DNA of 64,000 nucleotides from contig NZ_QLLR01000003.1 of the NCBI RefSeq assembly GCF_003259615.1, positions 62,001 through 126,000 of the forward strand. Reading direction: 5' to 3'. Position numbers and translations under genes: made by a program. The first letter of the stretch is position 1. Each line of letters begins with the position of its first letter. This stretch comes from Pedobacter cryoconitis. GTDB taxonomy: Bacteria > Bacteroidota > Bacteroidia > Sphingobacteriales > Sphingobacteriaceae. Below, piece by piece: positions 8,256 through 17,248 of the stretch. The notes below the pieces were generated by a model. The model did not search any database. It saw nothing but the letters and a program-made list of their open reading frames with translations, and was not told where the DNA came from.

Positions 8256-10364
8256 CTACCTGATTACGCTTCCACTTACATGGTTTTGTAAAGGCGACAC
8301 AAAAGTAAGTTTTCCATCTGAATTTTCAGACATTAAAATCATTCCCTGAGATAAAATACCTTTAATCTCTCTCGGAGCAAGATTGATCAACAAGCTAACC
8401 TGCTGACCAACTACCTCTTCAGGAGTAAAATACTCAGCAATTCCCGAAACAACCGTACGTTCATCCAAACCCGTATCTAAAGTAAGTTTCAACAACTTCT
8501 TGGTTTTCTCTACCTTTTCAGCAGCGATTATTGTCGCTACACGAATATCCATCGCACTAAACTGATCGAAATCTATATTCTCTTTAGCAGGAGATACGAC
8601 TACATTGGCCGCTATATTATCAACTTTACTCTGGTTTAACTTGTCAATCTGAGCCTGAACATCAGTATCCTCAACTTTCTCAAACAACAAAGCAGTTTCA
8701 TTTAGCTGGTGATCCGGTTGCAACAAATCTATTTTGCCGGCATCCCCCCATAAATGTGCCTCATGATTCAACATTCCTCTTAGCTTATCTGCCGTGAATG
8801 GTAAAAATGGCTCTATTAAAATCTCCAGGCTGGCAACAATCTGCAAACTGATATTTAAAATAGTTCTTACCCTGTCCTCATTAGTTTTAATAACCTTCCA
8901 CGGCTCAGTTTCAGCCAGGTATTTATTTCCTAAACGCGCAACGTTCATCACATCAGTCAAAGCCTCTCTGAATCTGTAACTTTCAATAGAAGCACTGATT
9001 TTCGAAGGATATAATGCCAATTCATCAATCACCTGCTGATCTTGCTCGTTTAACGTCATTAGCGCAGGCACCTTGCCCTCAAAATACTTATGCGTCAATA
9101 CAACTACTCTATTGATAAAATTGCCTAATACAGCAACTAACTCATTATTATTTCTTGCCTGAAAATCTTTCCAGGTAAAATCATTATCCTTAGTTTCAGG
9201 CGCAGTTGCAGTCAAAACATAACGCAGCACGTCCTGTTTATCCTTAAATTCAACCAGGTACTCATTCAACCATACCGCCCAATTCTTAGAAGTAGAGATT
9301 TTCTGCCCCTCTAAATTCAAGAACTCATTCGCAGGAACATTGTCAGCCAGGATATAATCTCCATGCGCCATTAACATGGCCGGAAAAATAATACAATGAA
9401 ATACAATGTTATCCTTACCGATGAAATGAACCAGTTTAGTCGCATCATCTTTCCAGTAATCTTCCCATTTGCCCTCCACTACATTATCCTTGTTCAGATA
9501 ATACTCATCAGCCTTCGGATTTTGACCTTCCACACCAGCATAACGGAACAATTCTTTTGTAGCCGAGATATAACCTATCGGCGCATCAAACCAAACATAT
9601 AAAACTTTGCCCTCAGCATCTTTTACAGGAACTTTTACACCCCAGTCCAGATCACGGGTCATAGCCCTTGGCTGTAAACCTGCATTTAACCAGCTATGAC
9701 ACTGACCAGCAACATTCGGTTTCCATTCCTTATGGCCTTCAATATAAGTTCTTAGTTGCTCTTCGTATTTCTCTAATGGCAAGAACCAGTTTTTTGTCTC
9801 TCTGCGAACCGGAGGCTCACCAGATAAAGTTGACTTTGGATTAATCAGGTCAGTCGCATTCAAAGTACTTCCGCAATTCTCACACTGATCACCATAAGCA
9901 TTTTCGTTACCGCATTTCGGACAGGTTCCCGTGATATAACGATCAGCCAAAAAAGTTTGCGCTTTCTCATCATAATACTGCTCAGTTACTTCTTCCGTAA
10001 AGATGCCTTTATCATAAAGAGTTTTAAAGAAATCAGATGCCGTTTCGTGGTGCATTTCAGAAGAAGTACGGTGATAAATATCAAAAGATACGCCGAACTC
10101 TTTAAAAGAATCCCCTATGATTTTATGGTACTTATCAACCACAACCTGTGGAGTAACACCTTCTTTTTTAGCCTTTAATGTAATGGGTACACCATTTTCA
10201 TCAGAGCCACAAATAAATTTAACGTCTCTTTTATTTGAACGAAGGTAACGTACATAAGTATCAGCAGGCAAATAAACACCAGCTAAATGCCCAATATGTA
10301 CTGGACCATTCGTATAGGGTAAAGCCGCCGTAACGGTATATCTTTTTATCTTACTGTTATCCAA
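8256..10364 (-). CDS. metG: Methionine--tRNA ligase
   Basis: The 702-aa enzyme charges tRNA-Met with methionine in the cytoplasm. The class I HIGH motif appears in [11 protein letters not shown] near residue 20. A knuckle with [18 protein letters not shown] lies at about 155-172. The KMSKS-equivalent loop is GQKISTSKN near 350. The C-terminal ~110 residues (from [16 protein letters not shown]) form a Trbp111/EMAP-like tRNA-binding domain. The start appears to be TTG: an in-frame TAA sits three codons upstream and no ATG precedes the catalytic core. tRNA-Arg(CCT) follows 4 nt after the stop. A bidirectional terminator separates it from the upstream lipoprotein gene. Confidence 0.97.
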   Translation of the reverse strand: MDNSKIKRYTVTAALPYTNGPVHIGHLAGVYLPADTYVRYLRSNKRDVKFICGSDENGVPITLKAKKEGVTPQVVVDKYHKIIGDSFKEFGVSFDIYHRTSSEMHHETASDFFKTLYDKGIFTEEVTEQYYDEKAQTFLADRYITGTCPKCGNENAYGDQCENCGSTLNATDLINPKSTLSGEPPVRRETKNWFLPLEKYEEQLRTYIEGHKEWKPNVAGQCHSWLNAGLQPRAMTRDLDWGVKVPVKDAEGKVLYVWFDAPIGYISATKELFRYAGVEGQNPKADEYYLNKDNVVEGKWEDYWKDDATKLVHFIGKDNIVFHCIIFPAMLMAHGDYILADNVPANEFLNLEGQKISTSKNWAVWLNEYLVEFKDKQDVLRYVLTATAPETKDNDFTWKDFQARNNNELVAVLGNFINRVVVLTHKYFEGKVPALMTLNEQDQQVIDELALYPSKISASIESYRFREALTDVMNVARLGNKYLAETEPWKVIKTNEDRVRTILNISLQIVASLEILIEPFLPFTADKLRGMLNHEAHLWGDAGKIDLLQPDHQLNETALLFEKVEDTDVQAQIDKLNQSKVDNIAANVVVSPAKENIDFDQFSAMDIRVATIIAAEKVEKTKKLLKLTLDTGLDERTVVSGIAEYFTPEEVVGQQVSLLINLAPREIKGILSQGMILMSENSDGKLTFVSPLQNHVSGSVIR

Positions 10365-10442
10365 AACTATTTATATTATTTTATCAAAGATAAGATTTTT
10401 GACCCTGAATAAACAGCCCGGAAGCAAGATTTAATAAAACAT

Positions 10443-10477
10443 AAAAAGGGTGCCCGAAATGATCAGGCACCCTTTTT
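10443..10477 (-). terminator. Terminator after the SusCD-linked lipoprotein gene
   Basis: AAAAAGGGTGCC (10443-10454) and GGCACCCTTTTT (10466-10477) form a 12-bp perfect stem with A/T flanks. It lies 20 nt after the end of the SusC-SusD-lipoprotein operon and insulates metG from it. Confidence 0.85.
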
Positions 10478-10496
10478 AAAGAATAAAATAGTACCG

Positions 10497-11012
10497 CTAT
10501 TTATCTACATACACTCTCACATAAGTAGGAACAATTACCTGACCATTGTCTAAAGTGATCATGAAGTAAAAGTTTCTGGCAAGAAAGCTGGTTGCAGTAC
10601 CTGATGTTGCCAAAGTTGGCACATTAGCAGGCAATGTATTTGTTTTCTTAACATACTCGTCCAAAGTTGTATTGAATGTAATTGAAGTCGTTCCATTACC
10701 TGCGATAGGTGTTGGAAAGTATAAACCTGTTGTAGTCTGTACACTTCCATATGATGTACCCGCTGCTACTCTGGTGATTTCCTTTATTGTTCTTCCTGAA
10801 CTTGCAGGAATTTCAAGAACAATTTTAATAGCACCGCCACCACCAAACGAGGTACTAACTGCTGGAGCTGTAAAAATCCCGATTTTATTCGTTACCGTTA
10901 CAGGAACGTCAGGAAAATTATTCTCTAGTGAGATGTTTTCCTTTTTACAAGAAGTCATCGCCATCGTAATAATTACACCCAGGGATAATATTGATTTTAT
11001 ATATAATTTCAT
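10497..11012 (-). CDS. Putative lipoprotein, third gene of a SusC/SusD operon
   Basis: The 171-aa protein has a signal peptide and lipobox ending in MTSC (Cys22) followed by KKEN. The mature part is rich in Thr, Gly and Val and reads as beta strands (AIKIVLEIPASS, YFMITLDNGQVIVPTYVRVY). It lies 30 nt downstream of a SusD-family gene on the same strand, followed by a terminator, so it is the last gene of a susC-susD operon. Third genes in such operons often encode accessory surface lipoproteins of the SusE/SusF type, but this one is short and I do not recognise a specific family. A role in ligand capture at the cell surface is inference from position. Confidence 0.7.
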   Translation of the reverse strand: MKLYIKSILSLGVIITMAMTSCKKENISLENNFPDVPVTVTNKIGIFTAPAVSTSFGGGGAIKIVLEIPASSGRTIKEITRVAAGTSYGSVQTTTGLYFPTPIAGNGTTSITFNTTLDEYVKKTNTLPANVPTLATSGTATSFLARNFYFMITLDNGQVIVPTYVRVYVDK

Positions 11013-11042
11013 AATATTCGTTTATAATAGTTACTTAATAGC

Positions 11043-12494
11043 TTATAATCCCCACCAAACTTTCTGATCAGTCTTAGGACGAGGCTTAGGTTGATTTGGG
11101 TTACCGTTTGCTTCATTTGTAGTGTAAGGTAAACGCTTAGGAATAACAGATGGATTATCACCACCAGTAACGTTTAACGCTAACGCTAACACAGGAAACC
11201 CGGTTCTTCTGTAATCATTATAAGCCTCAAAACCATTACCAACCCAAGATAGATACTTTTGAGTAATAATTTGTTTCAATTTATCCTGAGTACTTCCTGT
11301 TAAAGTAACTGTATTTGAATTACTGGTAAAATACGTACTAATTTCTGCAGCAGTCATACCTGCTTTAGTCATAGAGGCAGTTATACCAGCCTGGTATAAT
11401 ACATTTGCATCGCCAGCAGTACCTAAAGTAAGAGCCGCTTCAGCCAGGTTAAATTTGGTTTGAAAAGCAGTTAATAATCTTACAGGAGCCTCGCCAGTTG
11501 CACCTACCACATACGTATTATAGATAGAACGGGTGGCAAGAGTTGGTGCTGCCACACTCGCACCGTTTTCATAAGCTGTGAATTTACCACCTGGTTTAGT
11601 ATAGAATTTAGCTAGTCTAACGGTATCATTTACCGATCTTGATAAAGTCAGTAAGCGTGAGCTTAACATCTCATTATTTTTGAAACTTCCACTAATGTCC
11701 TGAACATACATTGGATTCTGGTTATTCAATGCAGTTGAAAAAGGAACGGCAAAGTCAAATTTTCCATCATCAATAAGCCCATCTACACTTGCCAATACAG
11801 CTGTAACTGTAGATGTGGCCAATGGCTTATTTACATTCGAAACAGTAATTGCAAACTTTAACAACAATGAATTCGCTGCTCTTTTCCATTTAGAAAGATC
11901 GCCACCATAAACAAGATCATCTGCACCAGGAACTAAAACAGATGATTTATTTAAATCAGCAACTCCAGCTTTTACCAAATCGAAAAGACCAGTGATTCCC
12001 AGGGTTGTGTTCCCTTGGTAAATATCCTCTTGTTTATCATAGCGTGGTTGAGGGATTTCCAAACCTAGACCTGCCTGAGAATATGGAACATCACCCCATA
12101 GGTCAGTTGCCATAGAGATAATATAGGCCAGCTCAATTTTTGCAATTCCTGAATAAGCAGGGTTCGTAGACTCATTATTTTTAATAATGATTTTTAAGTT
12201 ATTTACAATACCACTATAGATCTCAAAATCCCATTGGTTGTTAAATGAACCATCGTAATTATAAGAATCATATGTAAGTGCAGAATTTGTTATTCCTGCA
12301 TTGTACTGAACAAGTATCGAGGAAACCCTTCCCAGCTCATTTGCATTCGTGAATCCCAGACCGATTGTTGTGTTTGGCAAAAGTACTCTTGCAGGAACAT
12401 CAGTTGGTAAATTTGGGTTTTGATTTATATCTGTATATTTTTTGCAGGATGCAAGCGAAAGCGTACACAATGCAAGTACTATTGTCTTTTTCAT
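11043..12494 (-). CDS. SusD/RagB family nutrient-binding outer membrane lipoprotein
   Basis: The ~483-aa protein belongs to the SusD-like group (SusD_2 type). Its signal peptide ends in LASC (Cys17), followed by the typical KKYTDINQNPN motif; many SusD proteins begin the mature part with DxNxxPN. The end (RPKTDQKVWWGL) also matches this family. It should sit on the outer leaflet of the outer membrane as the lid over the SusC channel and bind the imported ligand. I start at the ATG with its A at 12494, because the upstream ATG at 12518 overlaps the susC stop and adds eight residues before a complete signal peptide. It is co-transcribed with susC upstream and a small lipoprotein downstream. Confidence 0.93.
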   Translation of the reverse strand: MKKTIVLALCTLSLASCKKYTDINQNPNLPTDVPARVLLPNTTIGLGFTNANELGRVSSILVQYNAGITNSALTYDSYNYDGSFNNQWDFEIYSGIVNNLKIIIKNNESTNPAYSGIAKIELAYIISMATDLWGDVPYSQAGLGLEIPQPRYDKQEDIYQGNTTLGITGLFDLVKAGVADLNKSSVLVPGADDLVYGGDLSKWKRAANSLLLKFAITVSNVNKPLATSTVTAVLASVDGLIDDGKFDFAVPFSTALNNQNPMYVQDISGSFKNNEMLSSRLLTLSRSVNDTVRLAKFYTKPGGKFTAYENGASVAAPTLATRSIYNTYVVGATGEAPVRLLTAFQTKFNLAEAALTLGTAGDANVLYQAGITASMTKAGMTAAEISTYFTSNSNTVTLTGSTQDKLKQIITQKYLSWVGNGFEAYNDYRRTGFPVLALALNVTGGDNPSVIPKRLPYTTNEANGNPNQPKPRPKTDQKVWWGL

Positions 12495-12517
12495 ATCTAT
12501 ATCTTTTAATATTCTCA

Positions 12518-15500
12518 TTAGAAAGTAACTCTTAAACTAGCACCGAAGTTTCTGGTATTTGGAGCACTTTGAAGTTCCAATCCACGAATATTTCCAGCTC
12601 CCTGAGTACTTAACTCTGGATCTACAGGGCTATTTGGTGCGTAATAATAAAGGTTTCTTCCATAAACTGTTAAACGAATATTTTTAATAGCTTTTGTTTT
12701 TAAAACACTTCCAGCAAGATCGTAGCTCAAAGTTATTTCTCTTATTCTAAATGTTGTTGCATCAAATACGTTGAATTCGCCGCCTCCGATTCCACCAAAA
12801 CCACCGTTCCAGTAACTCTGTCCAGGAATTTGAATGTTATTTTGCCTGAAAGTTCCATCACTATTTTGGATGACACCAGGTAAAATATGTGGTTGCTCAC
12901 GATCCACAGCAGTAACCTCAAGAGAACCATTCGCTCTTAGTGTAGATGCTGTCCATGAAACGATATCGCCTCCTTTTTTGAAATCGACTAATCCTGAGAA
13001 AGTAAAGTTTTTAAACCTTACTGTATTTGTCATACCTGCTGTCCATTGTCTATTTGGATTAGCTATAATTTGATTAGGAGTTAGTGAAGAGTTGTATAAA
13101 CCAGTATTTGGATCTACAATTAGTTCGCCAGATGGACTGCGTTGGTATTTACTCCCCACAATCACACCAAAAGGCTGGCCTTCATAAATAGAAGGGATGA
13201 TTCCTCCAAAAACAGAACCTGCAATCTGGAATGAAGTTACACCAGGTGCTATATAGATAACCTTACTATCATTTTTTGAGAAGTTAGCTGAAATATCCCA
13301 TGATACATTTTTGGTTCTTACAGCACTTCCATTCACCATTAATTCAACTCCTCTGTTTCTTAGCTGACCTATATTTGTGGTCTGGCTTGTATAACCTGAT
13401 GAAGCTGGTAATGCCACATCCACAATCTGGTTTTTACTTCCCTGAGAGTAGAAAGTTGCATCAAAGGTAAGTCTGTCTTTGAAAAAACCAAGGTTTGCAC
13501 CTACTTCATAAGAGGTAGTAAACTCAGGCTTTAAATCAGGAGCTGCGATTTGGTTGTTTGCACCAAATCCTGCAATAGGACCAAAAGGAAAAGAAACACT
13601 GGCAGTATTATTTCCAAAGGTACCATTCTGATAAGTATTCTGAATTTGATAAGGAGTTGCATCTCTACCCACTTTAGCAATGGAAGCACGAATTTTCCCT
13701 AAAGAAAACACATCCGATTTAATATCAAATGCATCACTGAAAACGAAACTAGAGGAAACAGATGGATAAAAATAAGTATTGTTATTTACAGGAAGTGTAG
13801 AAGACTGATCAATACGTCCTGTCGCCTCTAAAAACAAATAATTATTGTAGCCAAAAGAAAGCTGAGTATAATAGCCTAAAAGACGTCTCTTAGTATCGAA
13901 CTCAGAAGTATTTGTGAAATTCGTTGAATTGCTGATGTTGGTAAACCCAGGAATTGCAAGACCTAATCCTGATGCAGATACATTCTGGTAAATTCTCTGG
14001 TTAATATTCTGACCTAATAAAGCTGTCATGTTCAAACCATCTGTGAAAAGATTCTTTTTCTTAGCTGTAACAATTAAATCTCCATTCAATTCATTTCTAT
14101 AGAATGTATCATCCTGAATAGCACCAGCGGATCCTGTTGCCTGAGTTGAACCAATTGTAATATAACGCTTTCTTCTATCAGTATAGGTATCCAAACCAAG
14201 TCTGTAACTTACATTCAGCCAGTCAAAAACATCATACCCAACGTTAACATTTCCAAGGAACCTTGTCAGATTACTTGTGAACGTATTTTCATTTGCAGCG
14301 TAAAATGGATTATCTCTTCCTGGAATGTACCAGTTATTTGATCCGTCCGGTCTTGCATAATTGTTTTTATAATAGTCAAGATCAGTACTTCTTGTTACAC
14401 CATATAGACCGAAAATTGTACTACCTGCACCATTACCCTGAGTGGTTGCACCGTTTTGTAAAGTATTGAAATAATTAATACTTCCGGAAATAGTCAGTTT
14501 ATCAGATAAGGCAGAAGAAGCGGAGAAAGCTGCATTTGTTTTTTTGAACTCAGAAGTTGGAAGAATTCCGCTTGTACTTGAGTTTCCGATAGAGAATGAA
14601 TAATAGTTTTTAGCATCTCCACTGTTTATCGAAAGATTATTGTCCCAAGTATGACCTTGTGAGAAGAAATCATTGATATTGTTAGCGAAATTTGTGTAAG
14701 GGATAACGTCACCTGGTTTATAAGTAACCCCGTTAACGTAAGGTGACGTACCTGGTGCAACGATTAAGCCATTTGCCAAAGTAGGAACAGTTCCGAATTT
14801 TGGGCCTAATGAGTTAGTCGAAATCCCATTGAACAAACCACTCGCACCTTGTCCGTATTCATTCTGTAACTTAGGGAAGCCATAAACATTCTGAACACCA
14901 TAAGCGCTGTTTAATGCAATAGATAATTTTCCAATTCCGCCACTTCCTTTTTTAGTAGTGATAACTACTGCTCCATTTGAAGCTCTTGAACCATATAATG
15001 CAGCAGCACCTGGTCCTTGTAAGATGTTGATCGACTCAATATTGTTTGGATCTAAATCTAAAGCCCTGTTTGCTGGTTGGTTACCATATAAGGTACTTAC
15101 TGTTTGATCCAGGTCATTACTGATTGGAATACCGTCTACCACAAATAATGGCTGATTGCTTCCCGAAAAAGAAGACATACCACGTAAAACAATGTTTGTA
15201 GATGCACCTGCGCTACCGCTGGCTCCAGTAATTTCAACACCTGCAACTTTTCCCTGCAAAGCATTTAAAATGTTTCCGTCACCTCTGTCAACAAGCTGAT
15301 CGTTTTTAATTGTTTGCGTAGCATACCCAAGACTTCTCTTGCTTTTTACTACACCCATAGCTGTTACAACTACTTCTCCCAATTGCTTTGAATCTGCAGA
15401 AAGAGAGACGTTAATAACGTTTCCAGAACCAATAGCCCTGATGTGAGGAATGTAGCCTAAAGACAAGAATTCTAATTCTTTTGCATTAGCAGGTACTTTG

Positions 15501-15685
15501 ATAGAGAATTTACCGTCTGCCGCAGCACTTGTTCCGGTGGAAGTTCCTTTGACCTTTACAGTTACGCCAGGCAATGGAAGCCCATCTTCTTTGCCTGTAA
15601 CTGTACCGGTAATTGTCCGCTGCTGAGCTATTGCAGGAATTGCAAATAGCATGGCCACGAACAAACTTTGTAGAAGTTTTTTCAT
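12518..15685 (-). CDS. SusC/RagA family TonB-linked outer membrane protein
   Basis: The 1055-aa protein has a signal peptide (ending about AIPAIAQ), a CarboxypepD_reg-like domain (about 24-100, RTITGTVTGKEDGLPLPGV), a TonB-box/plug segment (GEVVVTAMGVVKSKRSLGYA; plug motif VLRGMSSFSGSNQPLFVVDG), and a ~750-residue beta-barrel ending in the aromatic residue of VTF. It imports a ligand bound by its SusD partner across the outer membrane, energised by TonB. The RagA-like plug signature is clear; the ligand cannot be deduced. The neighbouring SusD is of the SusD_2 group, which is not tied to starch. A candidate -7 box lies about 35 nt upstream and is shared with the second SusC gene. Confidence 0.95.
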   Translation of the reverse strand: MKKLLQSLFVAMLFAIPAIAQQRTITGTVTGKEDGLPLPGVTVKVKGTSTGTSAAADGKFSIKVPANAKELEFLSLGYIPHIRAIGSGNVINVSLSADSKQLGEVVVTAMGVVKSKRSLGYATQTIKNDQLVDRGDGNILNALQGKVAGVEITGASGSAGASTNIVLRGMSSFSGSNQPLFVVDGIPISNDLDQTVSTLYGNQPANRALDLDPNNIESINILQGPGAAALYGSRASNGAVVITTKKGSGGIGKLSIALNSAYGVQNVYGFPKLQNEYGQGASGLFNGISTNSLGPKFGTVPTLANGLIVAPGTSPYVNGVTYKPGDVIPYTNFANNINDFFSQGHTWDNNLSINSGDAKNYYSFSIGNSSTSGILPTSEFKKTNAAFSASSALSDKLTISGSINYFNTLQNGATTQGNGAGSTIFGLYGVTRSTDLDYYKNNYARPDGSNNWYIPGRDNPFYAANENTFTSNLTRFLGNVNVGYDVFDWLNVSYRLGLDTYTDRRKRYITIGSTQATGSAGAIQDDTFYRNELNGDLIVTAKKKNLFTDGLNMTALLGQNINQRIYQNVSASGLGLAIPGFTNISNSTNFTNTSEFDTKRRLLGYYTQLSFGYNNYLFLEATGRIDQSSTLPVNNNTYFYPSVSSSFVFSDAFDIKSDVFSLGKIRASIAKVGRDATPYQIQNTYQNGTFGNNTASVSFPFGPIAGFGANNQIAAPDLKPEFTTSYEVGANLGFFKDRLTFDATFYSQGSKNQIVDVALPASSGYTSQTTNIGQLRNRGVELMVNGSAVRTKNVSWDISANFSKNDSKVIYIAPGVTSFQIAGSVFGGIIPSIYEGQPFGVIVGSKYQRSPSGELIVDPNTGLYNSSLTPNQIIANPNRQWTAGMTNTVRFKNFTFSGLVDFKKGGDIVSWTASTLRANGSLEVTAVDREQPHILPGVIQNSDGTFRQNNIQIPGQSYWNGGFGGIGGGEFNVFDATTFRIREITLSYDLAGSVLKTKAIKNIRLTVYGRNLYYYAPNSPVDPELSTQGAGNIRGLELQSAPNTRNFGASLRVTF

Positions 15686-16277
15686 AAAATCTTTGGTTTT
15701 TAGTTTAGTTAATTAATCCAAGATAGCCGATTAGCTTACAGAAAAGTGGCAAAAAAAGGCGAAAAAGATCTTTATGACATTTAAATGACTAAAACGATAA
15801 AGTACTGCACAATAAAGCATTACAAGCATACAGAGCCTGATTTATGAAACATAATTAAGCTGAAACAACAATATATTTAATCAAAAAGACAACAAAAACT
15901 AAAATAAACAACAATAAATAATTAATTATCACGTTAAACTCTTAATTTCTGTAACAGTATATGTTTTCAGAAATTTAAAAGAAAACATTGCAATCAGCTG
16001 ATTTTAAGAAAAAACGATTAATCAGTATAAAAACAAATTCAGTGTCAAAATTATCGCAACTAAAAGAATGTATTTAAAGCATACAACTTCAGAAGAACAA
16101 TTATAACCTCAAAAGAAAACACACACATAACTGTAACGAAACAGCTACATTTAAACTCAAGCCCTTTAGCAGCTCAAATCCAGAATAATGCGTACTGTAA
16201 ACTGCCCGGTAAACAGATTGCTTATATTACCATAATTCAAGACTATTTGTATTCTTTTGTAAGCTTTAAAAATTTTT
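15686..16277. other. Regulatory gap between divergent susC and ldcA genes
   Basis: The 592-nt AT-rich gap carries the divergent starts. Near susC (15708-15726) is an AGTTAATTAATCCAAGATA segment; on the minus strand it reads TATCTTGG then TAATTAACT, close to a -7 box. The same core occurs upstream of the second susC gene. A 12-bp perfect palindrome AATCAGCTGATT lies at 15992-16003. No gene or RNA is evident elsewhere. Confidence 0.5.
15708..15726 (-). promoter_or_regulatory. Putative susC1 promoter element shared with susC2
   Basis: On the minus strand TATCTTGG is a one-mismatch version of TAnnTTTG, about 35 nt before the susC start codon, followed by TAATTAACT. The second susC gene has the same arrangement (23846-23866). 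The -33 element is not clear. Confidence 0.4.
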
Positions 16278-17177
16278 ATGAACATTCAACCTCTGCATTT
16301 AAAAAAGGGAGACAAGATTGCAATTGTCTGTCCGGCAAATAAATTAAAGAAATCTATAACCCCCGCAGTTTCGCTGTTCGAATCCTGGGGACTGCAGGTT
16401 ATCCAGGGAAAGAGCGTGCATGCAGCTCATTTTCAATTTGCAGGAACTGATGAACTGAGAGCCGCTGATCTGCAAACATTTCTGGATGACGTTGAGATCA
16501 AAGCAATCCTTGCTGCCAGAGGCGGATATGGAGGCATCCGCATCCTTGATCAATTGGATTTTACCTCATTTAATAAATGTCCAAAGTGGATTGCTGGCTT
16601 CAGTGACACCACTGCTTTGCTTTCTCATATCCAGGCTGCGTTTAACATCCAAAGCATCCATGGGCAAATGCCTGCCTCCTTTGAAACAGGTACCCCCTTA
16701 TCCTTAGAAACACTTAGAAAAGCCCTGTTTGGGGAAGCACTTCACTATTCTTATAGCAGTATAGACAAAAACCGCCATGGCCAGGCAGAAGGAATTTTAA
16801 TTGGAGGGAACCTATCACTATTGGTCGCCATGCAAGGTTCAATCTCAGAAATGGATTATGCTGGGAAGATCTTATTTCTGGAAGATGTTGGAGAACATGA
16901 ATACGCGATAGACAGAATGTTGCGTATGTTGAAACGTGGCGGGAAATTAGCCGGTTTAAAGGGATTAATCATCGGAGCCTTTAACGAGATCGAACCACAG
17001 GAGATTCCTTTCGGACAAACACCAGAAGAGCTCATCATGGAAATTGTCAGGGAATATGATTATCCGGTCTGTTTTAACTTCCCTGTCGGGCATATCGCAG
17101 ACAACAACGCATTGATTATTGGAAGAAATGCGATAATGAAGGTGGGCTACAACGAAGTCAAACTAGCATATAAATAA
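16278..17177 (+). CDS. ldcA: LD-carboxypeptidase (peptidase S66)
   Basis: The 299-aa protein matches muramoyl-tetrapeptide LD-carboxypeptidase (LdcA), which removes the terminal D-alanine from tetrapeptide muropeptides during peptidoglycan recycling. Catalytic residues of family S66 are visible: the nucleophilic Ser109 in AGFSDTTALL, Glu202 in LFLEDVGEHEYAID, and His272 in FPVGHIADN. The N-terminal motif KKGDKIAIVCPANKL and the RGGYGG loop are also typical. No signal peptide is present, so the enzyme should act in the cytoplasm as LdcA does. The gene is divergent from a SusC/SusD operon and is followed by a hairpin and an IS element. Uptake of wall fragments by the neighbours is possible but not shown. 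Confidence 0.93.
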   Translation: MNIQPLHLKKGDKIAIVCPANKLKKSITPAVSLFESWGLQVIQGKSVHAAHFQFAGTDELRAADLQTFLDDVEIKAILAARGGYGGIRILDQLDFTSFNKCPKWIAGFSDTTALLSHIQAAFNIQSIHGQMPASFETGTPLSLETLRKALFGEALHYSYSSIDKNRHGQAEGILIGGNLSLLVAMQGSISEMDYAGKILFLEDVGEHEYAIDRMLRMLKRGGKLAGLKGLIIGAFNEIEPQEIPFGQTPEELIMEIVREYDYPVCFNFPVGHIADNNALIIGRNAIMKVGYNEVKLAYK

Positions 17178-17198
17178 CTAAAACCAAAATACTACTAT

Positions 17199-17248
17199 AA
17201 AAAAAGAGGTTGTATCATTGATAAAAAGATGATCAATCTCTTTTTTTT
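17199..17248 (+). terminator. Hairpin terminator after ldcA
   Basis: AAAAAAAGAGGTTGTATCAT (17199 on) pairs imperfectly with ATGATCAATCTCTTTTTTTT (to 17248), with one bulge and one G-T pair. The T-run is strong. Its sequence resembles the hairpin at the other side of the IS element. Confidence 0.65.

Noticed and set aside
10672..11067. 131-aa plus-strand frame opposite the SusCD-linked lipoprotein
   Set aside because: Its codons are the complement of a lipoprotein with a proper signal peptide; no domain or ribosome-binding region supports it.
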